From NCBI RefSeq assembly GCF_011009015.1, contig NZ_CP048878.1, positions 1,105,501 through 1,169,500 on the forward strand: 64,000 bases of DNA, read 5' to 3'. Positions 42,515-50,717 of this stretch are shown here, piece by piece (the first letter of the stretch is position 1; the number at the start of each line of letters is the position of its first letter). Both the position numbers and the translations under genes were made by a program. The notes beneath the pieces were generated by a model. It ran no database searches and had not been told where the DNA came from. It was given only the letters and a program-made list of their open reading frames with translations. This DNA comes from Spartinivicinus ruber. GTDB lineage: Bacteria > Pseudomonadota > Gammaproteobacteria > Pseudomonadales > Zooshikellaceae.

Positions 42515-42672
42515 TAGTGCTTTTTATTTCTCCGTTGTTTTTCGTTGTTTACTTCTTTTTGTTCAAGTGCTTCTACATCGTAACCATCTTCTATAAGGCG
42601 AGCTGCAAGGTCTAAAGGTAGTGTCTTGCCGTGGTCCCAGAAATGAAGGTAGGCGCGAGTCAAATTAGTCAT
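42514..42672 (-). CDS. Small conserved T7-like protein, 52 aa
   Basis: 52 residues with TRAYLHFWDHGKTLPLDLAA then RLIEDGYDVEAL, a type often seen beside SSB in T7-like phages. Ribosome site AAAGGATT before the ATG at 42672; its stop overlaps the SSB ATG (TAATG). Function unknown; T7 gene 2, an inhibitor of host RNA polymerase, lies in the same place but no similarity is visible. Confidence 0.65.
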   Translation of the reverse strand: MTNLTRAYLHFWDHGKTLPLDLAARLIEDGYDVEALEQKEVNNEKQRRNKKH

Positions 42673-42837
42673 GGGGAAATCCTTTTGATTTATTTAAGGT
42701 ATATATGTAAGAAAGCTCAAGGAGAGCTGTGTGCTTCCAGGTTGAGCGCTGGGAGGGGGAGTTAGTTAATTTCCCTTTTATTTTTTAATACTAAAGGTGT
42801 CATGATGTAATACTCTCTTCGTAAGCGGTCTGCTTGA

Positions 42838-42867
42838 TTGACAATAAGTAATTAATTGTTGAATAAT
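42838..42867 (+). promoter_or_regulatory. Strong sigma70-type promoter
   Basis: Perfect TTGACA (42838-42843), 18-bp spacer, AATAAT (42862-42867), 37 bp before the ATG of the exported-protein gene. Confidence 0.75.
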
Positions 42868-42903
42868 TACTTGACTTTAAAAGACAAGTGAAGAGGTTAT
42901 TCA

Positions 42904-43305
42904 ATGAAGCTGGTCCGCTGTATGTCCCTGGTTCTTGCGCTGTGCTCAGTTAATGCGGTAGCTAATGAATTGCAACCTATCCAAGGATTTTGGTTATTAA
43001 AAAATCCCCCACCAAAGACTGATGCAGGTGCTGCGGGAATTGGTGTAGAAGAAAACGACAAGATTACAATGGCTCTATTAGCTAGAGAAGGCCTTAAACA
43101 TGGATGTACTGATTTTATCCTTAATGGAAAAGTGAAAAGTACAGTCATGCCTGGAAAGTGGACCATATTAACTGAAGGTGGTGAAGAAATAAAAATCACT
43201 AAGGCAGAAGACCAGCTAGTTATTCACTTACCAGATTATCCTTTATATTTCAAAAGAAGTACTGAAAGTGAGATAGATAAAGAAATAGATAAAAAATGTA
43301 AGTAA
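42904..43305 (+). CDS. Plus-strand exported protein, 133 aa
   Basis: 133 residues with a typical Sec signal (KLVRCMSLVLALCSVNAVA, cleavage about residue 21). The mature domain is small, beta-rich, with two Cys (GCTDF and the C-terminal KKCK) that could form a disulphide. No family recognised. A perfect -35 and good -10 stand upstream, and AGAGG precedes the ATG. As a lysogen-expressed periplasmic or secreted protein it is a candidate for lysogenic conversion or receptor masking. Confidence 0.7.
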   Translation: MKLVRCMSLVLALCSVNAVANELQPIQGFWLLKNPPPKTDAGAAGIGVEENDKITMALLAREGLKHGCTDFILNGKVKSTVMPGKWTILTEGGEEIKITKAEDQLVIHLPDYPLYFKRSTESEIDKEIDKKCK

Positions 43306-43351
43306 GTTCCTTAGCCTTTATTTTATATTTAACGGACCAGTAAAAAGTCAT

Positions 43352-44140
43352 TTAAAATGGGATAGCTAGGTGCTTATATTTCCTACCCAGCCATTCGTGA
43401 CCTTTAGCCGTTACACGCGTACTTTGGTAAACCATTTCATTCTGCTTGTTAAGCTCTGTACGGAGTGTGAAGTAACCACGGTCTAGGTAGGTCTGGTAGG
43501 GAACATTGTTACCTTTCACGTTGTAGAAGAGGACGCGGTCTTCGCGTAGCTGCCTAGTGAAAGTGCGAGGTTTTATTTTCAGTATTTTTGCAGTTTCTTC
43601 CAGATTACTTGTGCCTTTAGCTTCGACGTAATTAGATACAAAGTCAGCTTTAGGCTGCATCTCTTCGATTTGCTTTTGGCTTTCTAGAAGGAGAGCTTCT
43701 TGCTTTTCTATTTTACGTTGGGCTGCTAAGAGGCCTTGAGTTATAGCCATGTCATCGTCTAGCGGTTTTATTTGACCGGTTACTAGTGCATCAAATGAGT
43801 CATAAACCTTCCTATGAAAAGACGGGCTTATCCAAGCAGCATACGTATACACAAGAGGTCGTATAACATATGTTCCTCCTCCATTTTCAAAACTGCCACC
43901 CTTAACGCTAAGTGCTTGATTTTGTTGATATGAGCAAATTTGCTTATTTGAGTATTCTTCCACTAGCTCCTGTATCTGTTTATTTCTGAGCCAGTCTCTA
44001 GGCCTATGCTTTACTGCACCACCAGCTGCCTTATGCAAATCATTAAGACAAAATCTGCCTTGCTCATCTTGTCTTATGTTTACATTCTCAATGATGATAG
44101 GCGCTGTGGTTGTTAAAAATGAAGAATTAATATTATTCAT
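43352..44140 (-). CDS. KilA-N / KilAC antirepressor-like protein
   Basis: 262 residues. N-terminal KilA-N DNA-binding domain (RFCLNDLHKAAGGAVKHRPR then DWLRN, and YVIRPLVYTYAAWISPSFHR), a coiled-coil linker (AQRKIEKQEALLLESQKQIE) and a C-terminal KilAC wHTH (TSNLEETAKILKIKPRTFTR). This layout is that of phage antirepressors and DNA-binding regulators. It is the first gene after the RNA polymerase, behind structured element B, so it could relieve repression when the lytic cycle begins. Confidence 0.85.
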   Translation of the reverse strand: MNNINSSFLTTTAPIIIENVNIRQDEQGRFCLNDLHKAAGGAVKHRPRDWLRNKQIQELVEEYSNKQICSYQQNQALSVKGGSFENGGGTYVIRPLVYTYAAWISPSFHRKVYDSFDALVTGQIKPLDDDMAITQGLLAAQRKIEKQEALLLESQKQIEEMQPKADFVSNYVEAKGTSNLEETAKILKIKPRTFTRQLREDRVLFYNVKGNNVPYQTYLDRGYFTLRTELNKQNEMVYQSTRVTAKGHEWLGRKYKHLAIPF

Positions 44141-44173
44141 TGATTGAGGTCCTTTCAGTTAAGGGGATAATGA

Positions 44174-44228
44174 GAGTTATCTTTAGGTTGGCTTTAGGTA
44201 TCTTAAAGTTAATCTTTAGTTTAATTTC
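44174..44228 (-). repeat. Short-repeat array near element B
   Basis: On the minus strand: ACTAAAG, CTTTAAG, CCTAAAG, CCTAAAG within 55 bp. Two copies equal the T7 terminal short-repeat consensus CCTAAAG exactly. Confidence 0.65.
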
Positions 44229-44269
44229 ATTGATTGTTTTTTAATCTGAAAAGTGAATTTTAAAATTGT

Positions 44270-44350
44270 CTAAGTTGCGTGGTAACTCAAAGCCCCGAAT
44301 GACGGGGCCTGTAGCGATTCGTGTTTTTGATTTCCGCACCCACTTTTTGA
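44270..44350. repeat. Structured element, copy B
   Basis: Shares with copy A the opening 21 bases (starting CTAAGTTGCGTGGTAACT), then a hairpin GCCCCG/CGGGGC with different stem bases, GCGATT, a T-run with ATTTCCGC and CTTTTT. Same orientation and the same order relative to a short-repeat array as copy A. Confidence 0.7.
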
Positions 44351-44367
44351 TAGGCATATAAATGAAG

Positions 44368-44391
44368 AAGCCCTAGAGTTAACTAGGACTT
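44368..44391 (-). terminator. Hairpin after RNA polymerase gene
   Basis: AAGTCCTAG pairs with CTAGGGCTT (8 of 9) on the minus strand, followed by CTTCATTT. It lies 28 bp after the stop codon; the T-run is poor, so it may be a pause or processing site. Confidence 0.4.
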
Positions 44392-44418
44392 TAAACTTAT
44401 ATACGAAAATGGAACTAA

Positions 44419-47136
44419 TTAGGCAAAACTATACTGTGAATCCAAGATTAAAGAAGGCTCCAGGCTACCAAAGAACGGGACTGGTGGTATTTTATTTCTG
44501 TCCTTTGGTAGCGCTTGTTCCTCTGCCTGGTCCCTAAACTGGCTAAATACATCATGCTCTGTATATAGCTCATAAAATGCATACCGAATATTCTTGAAAA
44601 TCTCCCCTGTTCGACTGGGCAGTGTACCAAATGAGTCGTGAACTAAGGCCCAGTTCTTTATCTTATTGGACTTCGCAACCACAAGCATTAAGTGTGTTGC
44701 GTCAAGCGAATGGACAAAGTTAGGTGCGACAGCAGAGGCTTGTTTTGCTTTATCAACATTAGCCGTTTCAACCTTGATACTAAATTCTGCTCTCGTATTA
44801 CCAAGAAAACTGGTGCGTACTCTTTTACTCTGGTCTTTCCAGTAATTCTGCTGAACAGGAAAGCCTAGTGGAGTTGTCCAGGTTAAAGCCTCTCCATTTT
44901 TCACAACCACTTTAGCGACTTCCTGCAGCCACTCCATACCTTCAGCCGCTTTAACAACAGTTTGGACCACACCATCATACATTAATGAAGCCATTTGCGT
45001 TGCAGCCATAAAACCATATCCTGTTCTATTCCATAATTGGAACCATTCAGGCGCACTTATCCCTATACCATTGCCATAATGCCTTCCCTCAAGCTTTGCT
45101 GGTTTAATTATGTCCTCTAAAAGCTGTTCTTTAAAACCATACTCTTTACTGCCATAAGGGAAAGTCATCACGTTTCTTTTAGCAATTTTACGGCTCATAC
45201 AGCCTTTTTCTTTGTCATAGCCGTAAGATAACCAAGCATACGTGCTCATAATTTCATGGTAAATATTATACGCTTCCTGCTCTGGCACAGCTCTTTTCAT
45301 AGGTGTACCGTCTTTTTTTCTTTTTTCGCCTTTAGCTTCTTCTTTCCAACGTACAAAAGGTTTTGTTATTTTATATTTCCTTTTATTTTTATTATAAATT
45401 TCCTCCATTTTTTCCTCGGCTCTTTTCTCAATACCTTGTAAACTTAAGTCCTGCCAACCTTTACCTACAATTGCTTCAAGTACTGGATAAACCCTATCAA
45501 TTACACGCTGATAAATGTCTTGGGGTTTATCTGAAGGAATTAAATTAACAGCTGCTCCAGTTTCTTCACAACGTAAGGCCATACCTAAATGCTGTAATCC
45601 TGAGCAAGAACCATCAAGAGCAACCGCTATACGTGAAACATGTTCTAAGCCATTATCAAGGTAGCCTTTCCATTCTAAAGCTGCTGCAATAGCCTGAAAA
45701 GGCTTATCTGCTTCTGTCCACTGGCGATTATCATAGGGGTTCTCAGCTATACGACAAATCATGTCTGAGTTTTCCTTTGTCCATTCTATACGCTCATCAA
45801 AAGAAACCTTATCAACACCCCACAAATTAGCTATGTGTACCGCTAGCCAATCCGCCGCTTCTTGCGTTCCCAGCTTTTCACCTTCAGCGAATTGCAGTAA
45901 AGCTTTTACATAGTCAGCTCCTTGCGGAGATAAAGAACCATTGGTAACTGGATAAACACGACCACGAAAATCTAATTGATATGGAAAATATATTTTTTCA
46001 AAGCAAGCATATTTTTCTGCTGTTTTTAAAGTCATGGCTAAAGAGATGCGCTTTGAATCCATTCTGATATTGTGTTTCATGACATCAGCCTTCGCCATTT
46101 TCCATTCTTTTTTAGCGTCCTCATTTGTAGCAATATCATCAGGCTTTTCAGGCAAGGGTAAGTCTGTTGCTCTTGGTAAGCCTCCTAATTCACTGTCGGT
46201 TTCCGCTAAAGATAATAGCAAGTCGAGTAAAGGTAAATTAATGCGCCATGGTGTCGCTTGTATCTTATTTAATGCCTTATAAACCAAGGGCATTTTTTGC
46301 TCTGCCAACTTCTGCAAGTACGACTTGCTACGGGTTTTTACTAGAGTGATAGGTGTCACCTGATTAGTTAAATAGCCTCCAGTAAACGGGTCTTGCCAAG
46401 GGAAAGGCTGGACCACCATAGGCTCATAAATAGCAGCAAACTTGTTGTGTAGTGCATTTGAATTGCGTATCCAGTCTAAGCATTTTCTTGTTGGTGACAC
46501 AACATATTCACGAGAATCTTTGCGTGCCACAAGCTCAACTTTTATTAGCCATAAATTTTCAACAATGAGTTCAATGAGCACTTTACCAACGAGGAAGCAT
46601 TCTTGTTCTGTCCACTGATGCAAGCTGGCCCCATCCTCACTCACAATAAAGCGGGCTGTTGCTACCTTCCGGTGATACTGGCTTTTCTTATCAGCTGAAC
46701 GCAGAACACCACGATAAAGGCGGACATCCTCTTCCTTCAAGTTACGCATTTCGACTTCCATGTTAACTGCCTTGCCGATTGCCTTAGCTGTCTTGGTTAA
46801 CTTTTGCTCTCTTGTAATCCCGTTTAAGAGAATCTTCAAGCTGATGTAAGCAATGGTTCGACTGTCGAGCAGATTAAAAAAGCGTAGGGCTGTATGTTGT
46901 CTACCGGCTGCTATCGCTGCTTTTTCCTTCCATGTGTCAATGGCATCTGCGAGGTCATCTGTTTTAGTGGACACAAGACGCCTGCCGTATGTGGTATCGG
47001 ATTCTTCCTCTTTCTCCATGGCTTTAAGTACTTGCTTTCTGTAGCGGTCCCGGCCTGCCTCAGCCATAGAAGCTTCCAATTTAACTTGGTCTTCTTCAGT
47101 ACCTGAAATGCGCTTAAGGTTAGCGTATGTTTTCAT
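44419..47136 (-). CDS. T7-type single-subunit RNA polymerase
   Basis: 905 residues (T7 gp1 is 883). Catalytic motifs: FPYQLDFRGRVYPV (about 384), DGSCSGLQHLGMAL with the first catalytic Asp (about 506), KRNVMTFPYGSKEYGF with the Lys and Tyr of the O helix (about 654) and LVHDSFGTLP with the second catalytic Asp (about 831). The specificity-loop region is LGFPVQQNYWKDQSKRVRTS, unlike T7, so promoters will differ. It transcribes the phage middle and late genes. In the prophage its upstream side is the att junction, so it is cut off from the early operon. Confidence 0.96.
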   Translation of the reverse strand: MKTYANLKRISGTEEDQVKLEASMAEAGRDRYRKQVLKAMEKEEESDTTYGRRLVSTKTDDLADAIDTWKEKAAIAAGRQHTALRFFNLLDSRTIAYISLKILLNGITREQKLTKTAKAIGKAVNMEVEMRNLKEEDVRLYRGVLRSADKKSQYHRKVATARFIVSEDGASLHQWTEQECFLVGKVLIELIVENLWLIKVELVARKDSREYVVSPTRKCLDWIRNSNALHNKFAAIYEPMVVQPFPWQDPFTGGYLTNQVTPITLVKTRSKSYLQKLAEQKMPLVYKALNKIQATPWRINLPLLDLLLSLAETDSELGGLPRATDLPLPEKPDDIATNEDAKKEWKMAKADVMKHNIRMDSKRISLAMTLKTAEKYACFEKIYFPYQLDFRGRVYPVTNGSLSPQGADYVKALLQFAEGEKLGTQEAADWLAVHIANLWGVDKVSFDERIEWTKENSDMICRIAENPYDNRQWTEADKPFQAIAAALEWKGYLDNGLEHVSRIAVALDGSCSGLQHLGMALRCEETGAAVNLIPSDKPQDIYQRVIDRVYPVLEAIVGKGWQDLSLQGIEKRAEEKMEEIYNKNKRKYKITKPFVRWKEEAKGEKRKKDGTPMKRAVPEQEAYNIYHEIMSTYAWLSYGYDKEKGCMSRKIAKRNVMTFPYGSKEYGFKEQLLEDIIKPAKLEGRHYGNGIGISAPEWFQLWNRTGYGFMAATQMASLMYDGVVQTVVKAAEGMEWLQEVAKVVVKNGEALTWTTPLGFPVQQNYWKDQSKRVRTSFLGNTRAEFSIKVETANVDKAKQASAVAPNFVHSLDATHLMLVVAKSNKIKNWALVHDSFGTLPSRTGEIFKNIRYAFYELYTEHDVFSQFRDQAEEQALPKDRNKIPPVPFFGSLEPSLILDSQYSFA

Positions 47137-47341
47137 TTCTCTTGTTTCCTTTTACTTTTTACTCTTTTTTATTTATTTACTTTGTTTCACTATTGGAATC
47201 ATTCAGGCATAGGAATCCCCTGGAGCTGCGTTAATGTAGCCCTTGGGTTTGATTTATGTTTTGTTATGGACTGCTATTGTTGTACTTATGGCATAGCTAA
47301 TACCTCCTTTTGTTTTATATATGTAAATATGGAACTAATAC

Positions 47342-47369
47342 ATTATCGCACTAGAAATATATTTGTAAA
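47342..47369 (-). promoter_or_regulatory. Candidate promoter for RNA polymerase gene
   Basis: Minus strand TTTACA, 16-bp spacer, GATAAT: both hexamers match 5 of 6. It would give a leader of about 200 bases before the RNA polymerase ATG. Confidence 0.5.
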
Positions 47370-47633
47370 CATATTGCAAGATAGATTTTAGTTTTATTTG
47401 TTACTAGATGGTCAAATAGTGTCGTGTTTATGGGTGGGAATAGGGGAGAGGCGAAGTAGACACTATCTGTAGTCTGTTGTTTTTATGTGTCTTGAGGGTG
47501 CTTTTGGTTAGCACGGTACACTTTTGTTTTTTCTTTTAGTCCCGGTTAGGGGTTATTCTGTGCTCAGATTGATTAGGGCGACGTGTAGTTACAATACGAA
47601 TTTCCTTAGTAGGTGATAAAGTTGTTATAGATT

Positions 47634-47654
47634 AAATTGGTTTGAGACCAAATT
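47634..47654. promoter_or_regulatory. Operator-like inverted repeat
   Basis: AAATTGGT and ACCAAATT around TTGAG: 7 of 8 positions pair. A dimeric regulator could bind here, upstream of the RNA polymerase gene. Confidence 0.4.
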
Positions 47655-47735
47655 AGATACCAAAATCACTAATGTTAGATGTATTACATCTGCACATAAC
47701 AAGCAATATTGAAGTTCTGATTATCCAATATTCAA

Positions 47736-47770
47736 TTGCTACAAATTTTACACTTACTTTTGCTACAAAA
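47736..47770 (+). promoter_or_regulatory. Integrase arm-type repeats, right end
   Basis: TTGCTACAAA at 47736-47745 and TTGCTACAAAA at 47760-47770, same sequence as the three copies beside attL. In the circular phage they would lie on the other side of attP. Confidence 0.7.
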
Positions 47771-47896
47771 CTTGAATAGAATATGCATAGGATGGATTAA
47801 GAGAATCGAGTGGTAAATAAAGGGATAGGGCGCGAAGTAAAGGGAATATAGCGATAGTTGATGATAACTTTTCGGCGGCTTAAGCATCTTACGTTT

Positions 47897-48099
47897 AGTT
47901 TTGTAGCAACTGCGGAACTAATTTATGTATAGATGTTACTGTGGCTGATTTTTATTCAGTTGCTGCATCAACATTGAAAGATAACTCAACATTTGCACCA
48001 AAGATGGCAATCTATACGGCTTCTGCCCCAAGCTGGGCGGTATTTCCAGAAGGTATTCCTAAGTTTGATGTTTTGCCACCGGAGGTGAGTGGTTAACAG
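47897..48099 (+). repeat. attR repeat, 203 bp perfect
   Basis: Base-for-base copy of 4963-5165 at an offset of 42934. The flanking base differs on both sides, so the repeat is exactly this long. Confidence 0.93.
47899..48096 (+). pseudogene. 3' stub of the GFA gene
   Basis: 65 codons from FCSNCGTNL to the stop, with no start codon or upstream part. It is the displaced host 3' end left by prophage integration. Confidence 0.92.
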
Positions 48100-48423
48100 G
48101 CACTAGTAAATTTATATAAGAATGCTTGTGCTGTTATTTTTTGATGTAAATAGTATAAGCATTCTGTCTTGTGATGAAAATTCACTAATTGTTGAATTAT
48201 ATAAAGCTAACTTTAACCTAACAATTATCACCGTATATGTGACTATATTATATTTTTTATTAAACAGTAACTATTGAACATAATACAGTTAATCACGTTT
48301 TATTTAATTAAATGCCTTCCATTTTAATAAACAATTGTCAGCCTTCAGAACATATATAGAATTCACTCTGCTTTCAATAATATAGCCAAACAGTTTGATA
48401 ATTAAATATTATAGGGTATAAGC
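48100..48423. other. Upstream region of metalloprotease gene
   Basis: 324 bp of very AT-rich host DNA that once followed the GFA gene. No gene is visible. It should hold the protease promoter; several AT-rich hexamer pairs fit poorly, so none is named. Confidence 0.4.
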
Positions 48424-50058
48424 ATGAGGTTGCCTGTTACTTGTTTGCTAGTCGGTTGCATGGGGTTGCACCTGAATAGTTATGCTGCACCGGCTTTATT
48501 TTCAGATAATGCTGTAGCTGCTTTAGATGAATCAGTAAATACGTCTCCTATTAGTGAAGAGCTTGTTCAAGTAAAGTTAATTGATATTGTAGATAAGCAG
48601 GGAAACATTAATTTCCCTGATAAGGTGAGATTAAATATTTCAGCAGACGCCGACTTAGAGTTGGTTGTGATAAATAGAGAGCAAACAATCAATAATGTCG
48701 AGACTATTTATGGTAAAGTATACGATAGTCGTCTGGATCAATTTGAAGAGTTTAGTAATGCCGTTTTTTCTCTAAATCATCAAACGGGTAAACTGACTGG
48801 CTTTATTGAAACGGAACATGGAAAGTATAATATTGTACCTGTTTCAAAAACATTATATCGAATCACTAAAGAAACCAAACTGGATGACATCGATCCTGAG
48901 TATTATCAGTTAGGTCAACCTGAAGCATTTAATCTAGCAAATAATCCAAAGATAGCGGCCAGTAAACGTAATGAAAAAGGTGAGCGAGACAAAAAAGGCA
49001 ACATAATTATTGATGTTTTTATGGGCTACTCTTACGATGCAGCAGCCATGGTGGGTGATATCAATGCGAATGCCGCCATGTTAGTGGGGACCGTGAATAG
49101 TGGCTTAAAAAATTCTGGAATTCATAATATAAAACTTAGGCTGATAGGTACTGGTAAAACGTCCTATAACCCTGGTGTAGTCACATCTGTATTAAGTGAT
49201 GCTGAAGGCTGGTTTGCTAGAGAAATAGAAACCTTAGCCCCTGACTTTGTCGGTATTATTCAAAAGCCGACTGATGCTCCGGGTAGTGCTGGTGGTTGGG
49301 GGCGGATGCCTGGTTATGTCACGGTATCAGGTGCGGGGTGGAATTCGGTGTTCCGCCATGAAATTGGCCATAATGTTGGTGGTGGTCACTGCCCTTGGGG
49401 AAAAACTAGAACGAACTGGCGTTATGCTTATGGATTTGACAATGGGGTTTCGACTACCCATATGTGCGGCAATGAGCTTAATTATTATTCCAATCCATCA
49501 CTTAAAGATAAATCAGGTGAACCCATGGGGCGGACAGCCGATGCCGATATGGTGCGCTTATGGAAAGAGCGGGCGGCAGAAATTTCTGCTCATCGAACTC
49601 ACACAGTGCCATTTCCTGATGGTGATGATACGGACAATGGGGATAATAATGGACCCGACTGGCCAAAACCGAAGCCACCTAAACCGCCCACGGATGACGA
49701 TGATGATACGGATGACTGCAAGCCCAGTGAAAGTATAACTGGTCGTGCAGAAGAGCTGGTTGCTTGTGTGCCAAAAAAAGGTTTGTCATCAGACTGGCGA
49801 CGTTACTATTTTATCTTTGTGCCTGAAAATGCCAAAGAACTTTCTATTCAGTTAAAAGGTGGGACTGGTAATGCCAACCTTTTTGCTGGGCATAGTTCAA
49901 AAGGCTGGCCATCTAAAACTGATCATGAATATAGCTCAGTTTCAAGTGACAACAATGAAAAAATTATAATTAATAACCCCAAAACACGCTCTTACTATCA
50001 TATTACTATTAGTGCAGAAAAACCGTTCGAAGGGGTAACGTTAAAAGCAAAATATTAA
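48424..50058 (+). CDS. Secreted HEXXH metalloprotease with PPC domain
   Basis: 544 residues. Signal peptide (LPVTCLLVGCMGLHLNSYA), a propeptide-like region to about 180, then a metzincin-like catalytic domain with HEIGHNVGGGH (312-322, three zinc His and the catalytic Glu) and a possible Met-turn TTHMCGN near 345. An Asp/Pro-rich linker (about 400-435) leads to a C-terminal PPC-type beta domain (about 440-544) that is often removed or used in secretion. It should degrade extracellular proteins. It stands alone just outside the prophage. Confidence 0.85.
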   Translation: MRLPVTCLLVGCMGLHLNSYAAPALFSDNAVAALDESVNTSPISEELVQVKLIDIVDKQGNINFPDKVRLNISADADLELVVINREQTINNVETIYGKVYDSRLDQFEEFSNAVFSLNHQTGKLTGFIETEHGKYNIVPVSKTLYRITKETKLDDIDPEYYQLGQPEAFNLANNPKIAASKRNEKGERDKKGNIIIDVFMGYSYDAAAMVGDINANAAMLVGTVNSGLKNSGIHNIKLRLIGTGKTSYNPGVVTSVLSDAEGWFAREIETLAPDFVGIIQKPTDAPGSAGGWGRMPGYVTVSGAGWNSVFRHEIGHNVGGGHCPWGKTRTNWRYAYGFDNGVSTTHMCGNELNYYSNPSLKDKSGEPMGRTADADMVRLWKERAAEISAHRTHTVPFPDGDDTDNGDNNGPDWPKPKPPKPPTDDDDDTDDCKPSESITGRAEELVACVPKKGLSSDWRRYYFIFVPENAKELSIQLKGGTGNANLFAGHSSKGWPSKTDHEYSSVSSDNNEKIIINNPKTRSYYHITISAEKPFEGVTLKAKY

Positions 50059-50192
50059 CAACAAACCACAGAAATAAAGTCTAATAAAACGGGTTAACTT
50101 CCATCTGGACGTTACCCCGTTGTAGGCTAGTGCAACTAGCTATGCTCATGCACTAAGCTGTTAGATAACTAGAAACTTTAAAGGACTAAAAA

Positions 50193-50642
50193 ATGAGACT
50201 GTATTTCGTACAGCATGGTGTTGCTGTTGACAAGGATGTTAATGCAGAAAGGCCCTTATCAAAGGTTGGGCATAATGAATCCACGAAAGTAGCTGTCTAC
50301 TTAAAACAGCATAACGTTAACATTAAGAAAATATGTCACAGTGAAAAGCTACGAGCCAAACAAACTGCTGCAGTATTTGCAGAAAACCTAAATGTTAACA
50401 GTCTTGTTGAAGTAACAGGAATGTCTCCAAACGATGATCCTAATATACTAGTTGATAACCTATTAGAAGATGGAGCAATGTACGTAGGGCATCTACCTAA
50501 CTTAGAAAAAGTGGTTTCCCAGTTAGTAGCTGACAATAAGGCGAGTGATGTCATTCAGTTTCAAAATTCTGCTGTTGCCTGTGTGGAAGTTGAAGCTGGG
50601 CAGGGCTCCATTTTATGGTTTATACCGCCGATGTTGGCCTGA
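50193..50642 (+). CDS. sixA: SixA-like phosphohistidine phosphatase
   Basis: 149 residues of the histidine-phosphatase fold: FVQHGVAVD at the start (QHG form of the RHG motif, seen in a subgroup), SEKLRAKQTAAVFA, and the second catalytic His in YVGHLPNLEKVVSQL (about 92). SixA removes phosphate from His of phosphorelay or PTS proteins. Single gene; ribosome site AAAGGA. Confidence 0.82.
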   Translation: MRLYFVQHGVAVDKDVNAERPLSKVGHNESTKVAVYLKQHNVNIKKICHSEKLRAKQTAAVFAENLNVNSLVEVTGMSPNDDPNILVDNLLEDGAMYVGHLPNLEKVVSQLVADNKASDVIQFQNSAVACVEVEAGQGSILWFIPPMLA

Positions 50643-50717
50643 ATTTTCATCGGAACACACTATATTTAGATAGGGAGAAATAGTATCTGTAAAAATAGCT
50701 TATTGCTTTTAGTATTA

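Larger units (their letters stand above)
44141..44418. other. Candidate primary origin region
   Basis: 278 bp without a gene, directly after the RNA polymerase gene. It holds a hairpin at the RNA polymerase end, structured element B, an AT-rich tract (44200-44269) and a short-repeat array. T7 has its primary origin at this position, made of phage promoters followed by an AT-rich tract. Confidence 0.5.
47137..47896. other. Leader of RNA polymerase gene
   Basis: 760 bp without a convincing gene. Contains a candidate minus-strand promoter (47342-47369), two mini-frames on the minus strand each encoding Met-Pro (or Met-Pro-Glu) then stop, the first behind AGGAGGT, an operator-like inverted repeat at 47634-47654, and two TTGCTACAAA arm-like repeats. 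Confidence 0.55.
4963..48099. mobile_element. Temperate T7-like podovirus prophage
   Basis: The element is bounded by a perfect 203-bp direct repeat in a GFA-family gene. Between the repeats lies a complete T7-type genome: single-subunit RNA polymerase, DNA polymerase, primase-helicase, SSB, exonuclease, portal, scaffold, capsid, tail tubes, three internal virion proteins plus gp13, fibre, small and large terminase. Two intact tyrosine recombinases sit at the left end. Lytic genes are all on the minus strand, while about ten cargo genes are on the plus strand. None of the core genes is broken, so it may be inducible. T7-like phages with an integrase are uncommon; most relatives are strictly lytic. 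Confidence 0.95.

Noticed and set aside
50059-50150. Terminator after the metalloprotease
   Set aside because: AACGGGTTAAC and GTTACCCCGTT nearly pair, but no T-run follows, so termination is not supported.
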